Below, in pieces: positions 52,895 through 61,588 of a stretch of 64,000 bases of DNA. Every line of letters begins with the position of its first letter. The first letter of the stretch is position 1. A program made the translations under genes and the position numbers. Where the stretch lies: positions 248,001-312,000 of the forward strand of contig NZ_PDIZ01000001.1 of the NCBI RefSeq assembly GCF_002563635.1, in the 5' to 3' direction. The notes beneath the pieces were generated by a model, which worked only from the letters and a program-made list of their open reading frames with translations, did no database searches and was not told where the DNA came from. This stretch comes from Bacillus sp. es.036. GTDB lineage: Bacteria > Bacillota > Bacilli > Bacillales > Guptibacillaceae.

Positions 52895-54184
52895 ATGATT
52901 AGTATTATTGTTGGTCTCGCTCTCTTAATGCTCCTCGCTTACCTAGGGTGGTCGATTATTTGGATCGCGCCATTGGTATCTGGAATTGTTGCATTATTGA
53001 GCGGAATGAATATTCTTGAGTCCTATACAGGAACGTATATGGAAGGATTCGTTGATTTCGCGAAAGCGTATTTCCCAATTTTCTTATTTGGAGCGATTTT
53101 TGGGAAGTTAATGGAGGACACAGGGGCAGCGCAGTCGGTTGCTTATAAAATTTCAAACTTAATCGGAGAGAAACGTGCGATTCTTGGGATGTTGATCTCA
53201 GCAGCGATTCTTACATACGGAGGCGTTAGTCTCTTTGTTGTTGTATTCGCCGTTTATCCACTCGCCGTGGCAATGTTCCGCCAGGCAAACGTATCACGTA
53301 AGCTTCTTCCATCGACGTTTGTGCTAGGTGCTTTTACATTTACGATGACAGCACTGCCAGGTACACCACAAATTCAAAACATCATACCGATTAATACGTT
53401 TAAAACATCGACGATGGCGGCACCGATTCTTGGAATTGTTGCTGGTTTAATTATGGCCGTTGGCGGTTATTTCTATCTGAAATTCCGTGAGAAACAGCTA
53501 ACGAAAAATGGTGAGGAATTTACAGAGCCTAAAGGATCAAACGAAGTAAAAAGTATTAATGAAGATGAGCTTCCGAACTGGATTCTTTCTGTAATTCCAT
53601 TGATCGCTGTTGTTGTAACGCTAAATGCCTTTGAAAATTTAAGCATTTTGATTGCACTTGGCATCGGGATTCTTCTCATCATGCTCTTTAATATTAAAAA
53701 TTACAAGCAGTTCATTAAAGCGATCAATGGCGGGGCATCTGGCTCTGTAATGGCAACAATCAATACAAGTGCTGCCGTTGGTTTCGGTTCAGTCGTCACA
53801 GCTTCCCCTGGTTTTGAAGCAGTGAAAGATCTGATCTTCGCGATTCCACTTAGTCCGTACTTTTCAGAAGCCTTTGCTGTTCAGCTTTTAGCGATGATTA
53901 CAGGCTCAGCTTCTGGTGGTATGGGAATTGCGCTTGAAGCGCTCGGTAGCGAATACTATGATATTGCAATTAGTAACAACCTTAGTTTAGAAGCGTTCCA
54001 CCGTATCACAGCCGTTGCTTCTGGGGCATCAATCCTGCCGCATAACGGTGCTCTTTTAACGCTATTTACGGTTACCGGACTAACGCACAAAGACTCCTAT
54101 AAAGATGTGTTTGTGGTTGGTTTAATCATTCCAATGATCGCTACGATCGCGATTATTTTCCTTGCGATGATGGGCATTAACTAA
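52895..54184 (+). CDS. GntP-family permease, probably for 3-hydroxybutyrate
   Basis: 429 residues, about twelve helices, GntP/YxjC type: FGAIFGKLMEDTGAAQSVAY, LTYGGVSLFVVVFAVYPLA, the TALPGTPQIQNIIP loop, and ASGGMGIALEAL. In B. subtilis the relative YxjC lies in the operon with scoAB and yxjF for 3-hydroxybutyrate use. Here the facing neighbour is a 3-hydroxybutyrate dehydrogenase, which supports the same substrate. Ribosome binding site TTGAGGAGGCAAATCAGCT. Confidence 0.85.
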   Translation: MISIIVGLALLMLLAYLGWSIIWIAPLVSGIVALLSGMNILESYTGTYMEGFVDFAKAYFPIFLFGAIFGKLMEDTGAAQSVAYKISNLIGEKRAILGMLISAAILTYGGVSLFVVVFAVYPLAVAMFRQANVSRKLLPSTFVLGAFTFTMTALPGTPQIQNIIPINTFKTSTMAAPILGIVAGLIMAVGGYFYLKFREKQLTKNGEEFTEPKGSNEVKSINEDELPNWILSVIPLIAVVVTLNAFENLSILIALGIGILLIMLFNIKNYKQFIKAINGGASGSVMATINTSAAVGFGSVVTASPGFEAVKDLIFAIPLSPYFSEAFAVQLLAMITGSASGGMGIALEALGSEYYDIAISNNLSLEAFHRITAVASGASILPHNGALLTLFTVTGLTHKDSYKDVFVVGLIIPMIATIAIIFLAMMGIN

Positions 54185-54200
54185 TTCATCCGATCATAAG

Positions 54201-54247
54201 AAAATCCCCCTCACATCTTTACCATAAAGGTGAGAGGGGGATTTTTT
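54201..54247. terminator. Bidirectional terminator
   Basis: AAAATCCCCCTC and GAGGGGGATTTT form a 12-bp outer stem with a further inner CATCTTTA/TAAAGGTG pairing. Confidence 0.9.
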
Positions 54248-54251
54248 GTGC

Positions 54252-55028
54252 TTATTGAGCGGTATAACCACCGTCAATCACAGCAGCTTGACCTGTAATG
54301 CTTTTCGCTTTCTCACTCACTAGGAAAATGGAGTAGTCAGCGACTTCTTGTACCTGGATTAAACGCTTCTGAGGAACGAGTGGATAAATGACTTGTTCTA
54401 ACGCTTTCTCTTTTTCGATGTTACGTGTTTTTGCAAGGTCTTCTAATTGATTTTGTACGAGCGGTGTATCAACGTACCCCGGGCATATCGCATTTACGGT
54501 AATGCCGTAGTCTGCGCCTTCTAGGGCTGCTACTTTCGTAAGGCCAATGACGCCGTGTTTTGCGCTGTTGTAACCGGCTTTTCCAGCAAATCCAATCAAT
54601 CCATTGATGGAAGCCATGTTTAGGATACGGCCATATCCTTGTTCTTTCATTATAGGAAAAGCATATTTGATGCCATAGAATGGGCCCTTTAGCATAATAT
54701 CAAGAATTAACCCGTACTTTTCACTTGGGAATTCTTCGATTGGCGCCACATGCTGGATCCCTGCATTGTTAACAAGAATATCAATACGTCCAAATTTCTT
54801 GACGGTTTCTTCAATAGCATTCTTCACATCTTCTTCTTTCGCAACGTTCGCAACCACCCCTTCAACAGTGAAACCTTGAGATGTTAGGCTTTCAACCGAC
54901 TCCTTAAGGGTGTCTTCATTAATATCATTAAGCATAACCTTCGCTCCGGCTTTTGCAAACTCAGTAGCGATTTCTAGCCCAATTCCTTGACCAGATCCTG
55001 TAATTAACGCACATTTTCCTTCAAGCAT
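54252..55028 (-). CDS. 3-hydroxybutyrate dehydrogenase
   Basis: 258-residue SDR, NAD-linked oxidation of 3-hydroxybutyrate to acetoacetate. TGSGQGIGLEIA binds the cofactor; NNAGIQHVAPIEEFP, the Ser in NMASINGLIGFAGK, Tyr/Lys in YNSAKHGVIG, and the insertion LVQNQLEDLAKTRNIEKEKA, which closes over the substrate, mark this enzyme (YxjF-like) within the family. ATG 55028 behind AAGGAGGACACAACT. Convergent with the GntP permease. Confidence 0.92.
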   Translation of the reverse strand: MLEGKCALITGSGQGIGLEIATEFAKAGAKVMLNDINEDTLKESVESLTSQGFTVEGVVANVAKEEDVKNAIEETVKKFGRIDILVNNAGIQHVAPIEEFPSEKYGLILDIMLKGPFYGIKYAFPIMKEQGYGRILNMASINGLIGFAGKAGYNSAKHGVIGLTKVAALEGADYGITVNAICPGYVDTPLVQNQLEDLAKTRNIEKEKALEQVIYPLVPQKRLIQVQEVADYSIFLVSEKAKSITGQAAVIDGGYTAQ

Positions 55029-55091
55029 AGTTGTGTCCTCCTTAAGTATAAGTAACTCAGCTCTTAGGATACCCAATTCTGCTTAAGATAT

Positions 55092-55131
55092 TTCGACTTC
55101 GTTCGACGCATAACGGGTGGTGACAGGCACC
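55092..55131. repeat. GGTGACAGGCACC repeat copy
   Basis: TTCGAC at 55092 and 55102, then CGGGTGGTGACAGGCACC at 55114-55131, and a half copy ACAGGCACCATT right after (55137-55146). Confidence 0.8.
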
Positions 55132-55153
55132 ATTTAACAGGCACCATTAAAAA

Positions 55154-55180
55154 GGCCCTCTCCCCAAAGGGGAGAGGGCC
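55154..55180 (-). terminator. Terminator of the BCCT gene
   Basis: GGCCCTCTCCCC and GGGGAGAGGGCC around AAA; TTTTT follows on the minus strand. Confidence 0.92.
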
Positions 55181-55187
55181 AGACACA

Positions 55188-56717
55188 TTATTTAATGATT
55201 TTCTGATCTCTTGCCATTTCCCTCGCTACTTTAGGTGCGAGCCAAACCATTGGCAGAAGGATAAGCGAGACTGGAACAGCTGTTACAACAATGAAGTTCT
55301 GTAACTGCGTAATGCCGCTGTCTCCTGTAATAAGTAGAATGACTGCGACAGTTCCCATAAGAATTGCCCAGAACACGCGAAGCCATCTTTGAGGATCGCC
55401 TTCGCCCGTAACTGCCATTGCAATTGTATAAGACATGGAGTCACTTGTTGTTACAACGAAAAGAATCGTTAGAATCAAGAACAGTGGTGAAACAATGCTT
55501 GCAAGCGGGAATTGCTCAGTAATGGCGAACATGGCTGCTGGGTTACCAGCTGCATTCAATGCTTCTGAAATCGAACCAGGATTTGAAAGTTCAAAGAAAA
55601 TTCCAGATCCTCCGAGTACTGTAAACCAGAATGTTGAGATAACCGGTGCAAAAATTGAAACAGCAATAATAATGTCTCGAATCGTACGTCCTCGTGAAAT
55701 ACGACTAACAAGAATCGCCATCATTGGACCGTATCCGATAAACCAGCCCCAGAAGAAGACTGTCCAGAATGAAAGCCAACCGGTATCACCACGGAATGTG
55801 CTCATCGTAACAAATTGATCCACATAAACACCAAATCCAGAGATAAAGTGATTGAAGATAAAGCCACCAGGGCCAAAGATAACGATAAACGCCATTAATC
55901 CAATCGCAAGACGAACGTTAAAGCTACTTAAGTATTGAATTCCTTTGTAAAGTCCTGTAACTGCTGAAATCGTAGAAACAATCACGACAGCTAAAATAAT
56001 CGAGAACTGTGTGCTGAACTGATTCGGAATGCCGAAAATTTCCTGCAAACCGTAACTTGCTTGTAAGCCTAAGAAACCAATTGGTCCAATTGTACCTGCG
56101 GCAACCGCAATAACGGAAAACGCATCAATCAGAGTACCAAACCAGCTGTGACGCAGCTTTTCACCGAAAATCGGATAAAGAAGCGTACGCGGCTTCATCG
56201 GCATGCCTTTATGATAATGTCCGTACATCATCACAACAGCACTGATTGTACCTAGAATGGCCCAGGCAAGGAAACCCCAATGCATAAAGCTTTGGGCAAG
56301 TGCAGTATCAATTGCACCTTGAGTTCCAGCTTCAATGCCTTTTCCATCTTGAGAAGGAGGAACGGTTAAGAAGTGGTACATCGGTTCTGCCGCTGCCCAA
56401 AACACACCGCCACCGGCAAGTAGTGTCGCCATAATAATGGATAACCACTTATATAGGCTAAGCTCAGGTTTATCCATACCACCTAATTTAATTTTTCCGT
56501 ATTTAGAGAAGGCCAATCCAATTCCTACAAAAAATGTTGCTAGCATTAAAACTTGCCAGAACCCACCGAAAAACCTCGCAGACCAGGCAAAGCTTGAGCT
56601 AACCAAGTTTTCAACCAATGAAATATCAAAAAGTGCAAGAATCACGAAGAGGATCAATACCCCACCGCTTATACCAAAGACGGGCCAATCAATACGCCCA
56701 GTTTCTTTATTGTCCAT
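55188..56717 (-). CDS. BCCT-family betaine/carnitine/choline transporter
   Basis: 509 residues, twelve helices. The BCCT signature lies in FFWGWFIGYGPMMAILVSRI and SRGRTIRD, and the Trp-rich substrate box GGGVFWAAAEPMYHF is intact. OpuD-type proteins take up glycine betaine by sodium symport and protect against high salt; carnitine or choline are alternatives. The C-terminal regulatory tail is short. Start ATG 56717 behind AAAGGAGTCTTGT. Confidence 0.93.
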   Translation of the reverse strand: MDNKETGRIDWPVFGISGGVLILFVILALFDISLVENLVSSSFAWSARFFGGFWQVLMLATFFVGIGLAFSKYGKIKLGGMDKPELSLYKWLSIIMATLLAGGGVFWAAAEPMYHFLTVPPSQDGKGIEAGTQGAIDTALAQSFMHWGFLAWAILGTISAVVMMYGHYHKGMPMKPRTLLYPIFGEKLRHSWFGTLIDAFSVIAVAAGTIGPIGFLGLQASYGLQEIFGIPNQFSTQFSIILAVVIVSTISAVTGLYKGIQYLSSFNVRLAIGLMAFIVIFGPGGFIFNHFISGFGVYVDQFVTMSTFRGDTGWLSFWTVFFWGWFIGYGPMMAILVSRISRGRTIRDIIIAVSIFAPVISTFWFTVLGGSGIFFELSNPGSISEALNAAGNPAAMFAITEQFPLASIVSPLFLILTILFVVTTSDSMSYTIAMAVTGEGDPQRWLRVFWAILMGTVAVILLITGDSGITQLQNFIVVTAVPVSLILLPMVWLAPKVAREMARDQKIIK

Positions 56718-56903
56718 ACAAGACTCCTTTAATCGCTTTTTAAACACAATTACTTACTCTACCACTACCGTTAGTATGGTGTAAAGAGAGAAGTTTTAAT
56801 CTGCTTCAATACGTAATAATTTTAGGATAAATTACCAGGTAATCGATTCCATTAACCCCCCTTTTTTTGTAAAATAAAATCGAAATTAGTCGAAATTGTG
56901 TTT

Positions 56904-57449
56904 TCAATTTTTAAATACCCCATGAAAATAAAATGAAACCGGAAAGAATGGGGGATTCTTTCCGGTTTCGAATTCGTATTCTAATCTTTGTAAACCGAGT
57001 GGCATCGACGTCTGATAAAGGATCTTTATTTCGACCAGTAACCGTCTATGATAACCAAGCCGCTTCATTCTAAAATAATAAACCCCGAGAAGCAGCACAA
57101 AACTAAAGAAAAAGTTAATAATCGTAAGGATAAGTGCTGATAGTAAACCTGAATCGTTACCAACATAATGATTAATGAAGAAAAAAATAAACGCAGGAAT
57201 GCCAACAAGCCAGGGGTGTTTCTTCATATTGAATTTGCGATCAGTAGGTGTAAGAAATTTCTCATCCGACTGTTTGATGGTGCGCCTTGAAATGTATGCT
57301 AGAAGAATGAGGAGGATTAAGGAAATCGGAAACCCGATGTTAAACCCTAAATAGTAAAAGGATAGGAAGGCTCCGCCGAAAAAAATAAACATGAAAAGAA
57401 ATGACAGAAGAAATTCCTTGCCGGGCGAGCGTGCTTTTTTCTTTAACAT
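56904..57449 (-). CDS. Unrecognised membrane protein
   Basis: 181 residues: basic N-terminus (KKKARSPGKEF), four hydrophobic helices (about 12-32, 36-54, 80-97, 103-125) and a soluble C-terminal 55 residues. Not recognised. It follows the next small gene by 12 bases in one operon. Confidence 0.7.
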   Translation of the reverse strand: MLKKKARSPGKEFLLSFLFMFIFFGGAFLSFYYLGFNIGFPISLILLILLAYISRRTIKQSDEKFLTPTDRKFNMKKHPWLVGIPAFIFFFINHYVGNDSGLLSALILTIINFFFSFVLLLGVYYFRMKRLGYHRRLLVEIKILYQTSMPLGLQRLEYEFETGKNPPFFPVSFYFHGVFKN

Positions 57450-57461
57450 AAACTCTGCCTC

Positions 57462-57659
57462 CTATTTGAAAAGATTATTATTGTTATTGCACCAGTATCT
57501 CCATAGAAAAAACACGCTATAGAACGTGAGTACTCCAAGGATGATGGCAATGTTTTTTGATGAAATGACAGGTTCATCTTTCATAACGGATAGAACGAAG
57601 AGTACTGCAATCCCTACCATGACCCCGAAGCTGAACATTTTCCAAGTGATGACCATCAT
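57462..57659 (-). CDS. Small two-helix membrane protein
   Basis: 65 residues, helices about 7-26 and 38-56, tail RYWCNNNNNLFK with five Asn from an ATT/AAT-rich run. Not recognised. Starts at ATG 57659 or 57656 behind AAAGGATG; first gene of a pair with the 181-residue protein. Confidence 0.7.
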   Translation of the reverse strand: MMVITWKMFSFGVMVGIAVLFVLSVMKDEPVISSKNIAIILGVLTFYSVFFLWRYWCNNNNNLFK

Positions 57660-57852
57660 AAGCATCCTTTCTTAGTTGTTAATCAATACCTGTTAACGCC
57701 GCAAGATAAACCAATTTTTTACATAAAAAAACGCCCGTGACGGACGAATTTTTTAGGGAAGAATACGGATGAAAGTGAAATCATAACGACGTACGAGTAC
57801 AAATACTACTTTACGAAAGGTTGAATTTTGAAAATCTAAGCGTAAAGGAAAC

Positions 57853-58572
57853 TTACTGATTAAACGCCACATAAAAAGGATGGTGTTCTTCGTTTAAACA
57901 ATATTCCATGCGCTGTCGAAAATTTTTCCAAGTAACCATTTCAAGTGCTTGATCGATAGGGAAGAATCCAACTTCAAGGCTCTCCGAGGATGTTGTGAGT
58001 TTACCCCCAACATAGTTAGCGAGAAAGAGGTTATTCGAAATAGAAGACTTCACGTTTTGAAATACGCCGCAAAATTTCATTATTTCAACATCAGCACCGG
58101 ATTCTTCCTTCGCTTCTCGAATTGCGGCGTCGTGTAATGATTCGCCTTCTTCCACTTGACCTCCAGGGAATTCCCAACCTCTACGTGGGCCTTTGATTAA
58201 AAGGACTTCATCTGCTTCATTTAAAATAATGGTAGCTGCTGAAACGATGTGTTTTGGAGGATGATACGCGTAAGGTTCGGCTGTTGACGTTAGAAAGTCC
58301 TGGATACTTTCAAGATAAAGGTTCCCTAGATCACGCTGTTTCGCCTTCTGATGTAACGCGCTTTTTCGAATTTGCTTTTCGATCTCTTCATAGTGATTCA
58401 TACTTTCATATTGCCAGGTCGCGGTTATTTCATTCTGGGTTTCGTTAACCCAACGCCCAACCAATTTGGCACCATGTTTTAGTTGATTTGGATAAAGATA
58501 AGTATGGAAAAACTCGTTAAATTCATCTAATTTTTCAGGTTGAATGGTATAGGTTTTTCTTCGATAAATCAT
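57853..58572 (-). CDS. NIPSNAP-like domain fused to a Nudix hydrolase
   Basis: 239 residues. The first 95 or so (MIYRRKTYTIQPEKLDEFNE, LYPNQLKHGAKLVGRWVNE) look like a NIPSNAP/dimeric alpha-beta-barrel domain. From about 108 there is a Nudix domain with the box GGQVEEGESLHDAAIREAKE and ESGADVE, complete in GX5EX7REUXEEXGU. The Nudix half hydrolyses a nucleoside-diphosphate-linked compound; what the front half adds is unknown. A T-rich hairpin at 57718-57752 ends the transcript. Confidence 0.85.
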   Translation of the reverse strand: MIYRRKTYTIQPEKLDEFNEFFHTYLYPNQLKHGAKLVGRWVNETQNEITATWQYESMNHYEEIEKQIRKSALHQKAKQRDLGNLYLESIQDFLTSTAEPYAYHPPKHIVSAATIILNEADEVLLIKGPRRGWEFPGGQVEEGESLHDAAIREAKEESGADVEIMKFCGVFQNVKSSISNNLFLANYVGGKLTTSSESLEVGFFPIDQALEMVTWKNFRQRMEYCLNEEHHPFYVAFNQ

Positions 58573-58722
58573 TTTTTCTCGCTCTCCATTTCAAAAGGAT
58601 TTACTAGTGCTATTGTGTCAAATTATTAATATTTTGACAATTATTGTTTGAATCTTCTTCATTGGTGATTTCTAAATTGCTCCTGTAAGCTAAACCTATC
58701 TAAAGACGAAGGAGAGAATAAC

Positions 58723-59460
58723 ATGCCAGATCTACACGATCGAGTGATCTTAATCACCGGAGGAAATCGAGGTCAGGGAAAAGCAATTGGTGAGCATCTT
58801 GCTTCATTAGGAGCAAAAGTGATCATTGGAGCACGCCGCTATCAAGATGCTGAGACAGCAGCAAGTTTGATTGGGGCTTATCCTGTGCAGTTGGATGTAA
58901 CGAAAGAAGAGCATTGGAAATTAGTGCTTGAAGAGATCCAATCTGAATTTGGTCAGTTGGATGCGCTTGTAAACAATGCAGGGATACTAAAAAGAAAACC
59001 ATTTACAGATTTATCGGTAGAAGAATATCAAGAGTTAATGAACGTAAACCAGCTTGGTGTGTTTATGGGAATGCAAGCGGTTGTTCCGTTAATGGAGAAA
59101 CAGCGAAAAGGGGCGATCGTGAATAACGTATCGATCTCAGCGTTTGCTCCGATCGGTCAGTCTGCTGCCTATGCGGCTACAAAAGCAGCTGTCGTTGCGA
59201 TGTCTAAAGCAGCGGCAATCGAATTAGGTCCGAAAGGCATTCGGGTAAACATGATTCATCCGGGAGGAGTTGAGACGGAGATGGCGACCCAGGGAGAGGG
59301 TGTGCCAGATTTCTATCAGACGATTCCGCTCGGTCGTATTGGACAACCTGTGGAAATTGCCAGGGCCGTGGCTTTTCTTGTTTCTGATGAAAGTTCCTAT
59401 TGTACGGGAACAGAAATTGTCATTGATGGAGGTATGACGCTCGGATCAGCTGATGTATAA
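58723..59460 (+). CDS. Short-chain dehydrogenase/reductase
   Basis: 245 residues: [16 protein letters not shown] (cofactor), NNAGIL, the Ser in [13 protein letters not shown], Tyr/Lys in YAATKAAV, and [14 protein letters not shown] after strand 2 points to NADP use. Similar to 3-alpha/20-beta-hydroxysteroid-dehydrogenase-type SDRs, but the substrate is open. Convergent with the MerR gene. Confidence 0.9.
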   Translation: MPDLHDRVILITGGNRGQGKAIGEHLASLGAKVIIGARRYQDAETAASLIGAYPVQLDVTKEEHWKLVLEEIQSEFGQLDALVNNAGILKRKPFTDLSVEEYQELMNVNQLGVFMGMQAVVPLMEKQRKGAIVNNVSISAFAPIGQSAAYAATKAAVVAMSKAAAIELGPKGIRVNMIHPGGVETEMATQGEGVPDFYQTIPLGRIGQPVEIARAVAFLVSDESSYCTGTEIVIDGGMTLGSADV

Positions 59461-59495
59461 AGTGGAGTGAAATGGTACCTGCTGCGCCAGGTGAA

Positions 59496-59888
59496 TTAAT
59501 ATGTTGAACACGTTACTTTTTGCAAATCTGTTGAAACATCATCATAGAGAGTGATTTTTTTTGAAATCCGTGCTAAATAGTTCTGCTGTCGCTTTACTTC
59601 ACGTTCTACTTTTTGTTTATGATTAGAAAGAAGTGTTCTTCTTTTTCGTATAGTCGAATCACCCTGTTTGTAAAGATGAACGTATCTTTTTATTTCAGCA
59701 ATCGGCATATTTGTAGAACGAAGAGCTAGAATGAAATGAAGCCACTCTAAGTTATTCTCGGTATATCTTCGAACGCCATTTTCATCGCGTTCGATAAAGG
59801 GAAGAATTTCTTCCTTTTCATAGTATCGGATCGCGGATGCAGACTGGTTTGTCATCGCGGTTATTTCCTTCATCGAATAGTATTTCAT
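59496..59888 (-). CDS. MerR-family transcriptional regulator
   Basis: 130 residues: winged helix MKYYSMKEITAMTNQSASAI, RYYEKEEILPFIERDENGVR and YTENNLEWLHFILALRSTNM, then a dimer helix. No Cys cluster for metals, so it resembles the AdhR/YraB aldehyde-sensing group rather than MerR itself. Divergent from the SDR at 60000 with a 19-base-spacer promoter between them; it most likely activates that gene. Confidence 0.9.
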   Translation of the reverse strand: MKYYSMKEITAMTNQSASAIRYYEKEEILPFIERDENGVRRYTENNLEWLHFILALRSTNMPIAEIKRYVHLYKQGDSTIRKRRTLLSNHKQKVEREVKRQQNYLARISKKITLYDDVSTDLQKVTCSTY

Positions 59889-59923
59889 TTGTTTGTGCCT
59901 CCCTTTAAGTCGCTTTATTTGTG

Positions 59924-59954
59924 TTAAACCGCACTTTAACCTATAAAGTATGGT
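59924..59954 (+). promoter_or_regulatory. MerR-type promoter with 19-base spacer
   Basis: TTAAAC (59924-59929), 19 bases, TATGGT (59949-59954). The spacer holds ACTTT-N7-AAAGT with ACC and GGT flanks, a dyad typical of MerR operators, which need the long spacer for twist activation. Confidence 0.7.
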
Positions 59955-59999
59955 TTATCAATTAAAACGATTGATAATCCAACTGTGGAGGTTTTTTAA

Positions 60000-60737
60000 A
60001 TGGCAAAAGAAAAAGTCGTCATCATTACTGGAGCATCAAGCGGTATTGGAGAAGAAACAGCAAAGTTACTCTCCGAAAAAGGAGCAAAGCTCGTTTTGGC
60101 AGCTCGTCGTGAAGATCGATTAAAAGAGCTTAAGAAGAAAATAGAAGACAATGGTGGAGAAGCGATTTACCAGGTAACAGACGTAACATCATCTGAAGAG
60201 ATGGAGTCACTAGCTCAATATGCGTATGATACGTTTGGAAAAATCGATGTGATTGTGAATAACGCCGGTTTAATGCCACTTTCCCTTTTACACAAGAAGA
60301 AATACGATGAATGGGATAAAATGATTGATGTTAATATTAAAGGTGTTCTTTACGGTATCGGAGCCGTTCTTCCTTATATGAGAGAGAAAAAGGAAGGGCA
60401 CGTTATTAACATTTCATCTGTAGCTGGTCATGAAATTTCACCAGGAAGCTCAGTCTACAGTGCTACAAAGTTTGCAGTAAGAGCCATCACTGAAGGACTA
60501 AGAATGGAAGAGTCCGTTGGTAATAATATCCGTGCTACGATTATTTCACCGGGAGCAGTTAGTACAGAACTTACTGAAACCATTACGGATGATGATGTGA
60601 AATCTTCGATTGATGCGGTTTATAGCGGTGCAATTAAAGCTGACAGCATTGCTCGTACAATTGTTTTTGCGATTGAAGAACCGGCTGAAGTAGCCATTAA
60701 TGAAATTCTAGTACGTCCAACAAATCAAGAGTGGTAA
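60000..60737 (+). CDS. Short-chain dehydrogenase/reductase, probable MerR target
   Basis: 245 residues: TGASSGIGEETAKLLSEKG, AARREDRL (NADP-type), NNAGLMP, the Ser in NISSVAGHEISPGS, Tyr/Lys in YSATKFAV, and a C-terminal AEVAINEILVRPTNQEW that is typical of the YdfG/YvaG-type oxidoreductases. Starts ATG after TGGAGGTTTTTTAA. Expression is likely under the divergent MerR protein, which fits a role in handling reactive carbonyls; inference. Confidence 0.9.
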   Translation: MAKEKVVIITGASSGIGEETAKLLSEKGAKLVLAARREDRLKELKKKIEDNGGEAIYQVTDVTSSEEMESLAQYAYDTFGKIDVIVNNAGLMPLSLLHKKKYDEWDKMIDVNIKGVLYGIGAVLPYMREKKEGHVINISSVAGHEISPGSSVYSATKFAVRAITEGLRMEESVGNNIRATIISPGAVSTELTETITDDDVKSSIDAVYSGAIKADSIARTIVFAIEEPAEVAINEILVRPTNQEW

Positions 60738-60740
60738 GAA

Positions 60741-60778
60741 AGAAGGAGAAGCCAACATCTGGCTTCTCCTTCTTGATT
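60741..60778 (+). terminator. Terminator after the SDR
   Basis: AGAAGGAGAAGCCA and TGGCTTCTCCTTCT form a 14-bp stem with a 5-base loop; TTTTTTT follows shortly after. Confidence 0.9.
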
Positions 60779-60796
60779 TTTTTCGGTGTTCAGGAG

Positions 60797-61012
60797 TACA
60801 ATGGGAAGCTGAGATTGAAATAGAATGTTCGGTCTTTTACTGCACGACTTTCACGATCTCGTGAACTTGAAAACGAGAGGTATGCGAGCGGATAATGAGC
60901 TCATTTCGTTCAACACAAAATTGAATGACCATATAAAAGGTAGCAATGATCTGAACAATTAGCGTCAGACATAAGCCGAAAAGGAGAAAGATTCCTTTTC
61001 GGCTTTTTTTTG
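60797..61012 (+). ncRNA. Candidate small RNA (promoter plus terminator, no clear gene)
   Basis: TTGATT (60773-60778), 18 bases and TACAAT (60797-60802) look like a promoter. About 190 bases on stands a strong terminator, AAGCCGAAAAGGA/TCCTTTTCGGCTT (60973-61005) followed by six or more Ts. In between only a 45-codon frame (from 60823) is open. On the other strand a frame of about 55 codons (ending 60837) contains a hydrophobic helix and could be a membrane protein instead. Confidence 0.4.
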
Positions 61013-61064
61013 TGTCTTTACACCTGTGTTGAATCAATGAAGAAAAAATGACTGGAGGTTTTCG

Positions 61065-61544
61065 GTGTTTACTTTAAGTGATATTCCCATGTTTTTTGTG
61101 AATTTCTTTATTATTCTTCCGATCGTAACATTGGTGCATGAGGCTGGACATGTCCTCGTAGCGAGAGTATTTGGGGGACGGATCAAATTTTGCATCGGTA
61201 CAGGGAAAAAAATAGTCGATATAGGTCCGTTGGAGGTAAGGAAAAAATACTTCATGGAAGGATGGTGTCAGTACGATAAGTTAACTTACGATAAAACGTG
61301 GGCGCATGTGTCGATTTATCTAGCGGGCAGTATGTTTAATTTAATTCTTATTTTAATCATTAACTATCTGATTCTGACAGAGGTGCTACCAGAAGCTCTA
61401 GTATTTAGGCAATTTGTTTATTTCTCTTTCTACTTTATTTTCTTTTCTTTAATGCCTTATAAAAACGAAGATGGGAAGCCAAGTGACGGCATGGCCATCT
61501 ATGATGTCATTCGCTATGGGAAAGCAGAAGACCCAATCGACTAA
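61065..61544 (+). CDS. M50-like membrane zinc protease-type protein
   Basis: 159 residues. HEAGH in LVHEAGHVLVARVFGG is the zinc motif on helix 1, and the third-ligand region is SLMPYKNEDGKPSDG near the C-terminus, where family members have NxxPxxxxDG; Asn is replaced by Leu/Ser. Helices about 8-35, 90-115, 120-142. Could be a site-2-type intramembrane protease or an inactive relative. GTG start behind GGAGGTTTTCG. Confidence 0.75.
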   Translation: MFTLSDIPMFFVNFFIILPIVTLVHEAGHVLVARVFGGRIKFCIGTGKKIVDIGPLEVRKKYFMEGWCQYDKLTYDKTWAHVSIYLAGSMFNLILILIINYLILTEVLPEALVFRQFVYFSFYFIFFSLMPYKNEDGKPSDGMAIYDVIRYGKAEDPID

Positions 61545-61545
61545 G

Positions 61546-61587
61546 TTCGACACAAAGCGGGCGGTGCCAGGCACCGCCCGCTTTGTG
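61546..61587. repeat. GGTGCCAGGCACC repeat as a 37-base perfect palindrome
   Basis: TTCGAC at 61546 merges into a perfect inverted repeat, 18 bp each side of one A (61551-61587), with CGGGCGGTGCC as arm core. Lies between convergent genes; no T run on either strand. Confidence 0.85.
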
Positions 61588-61588
61588 C

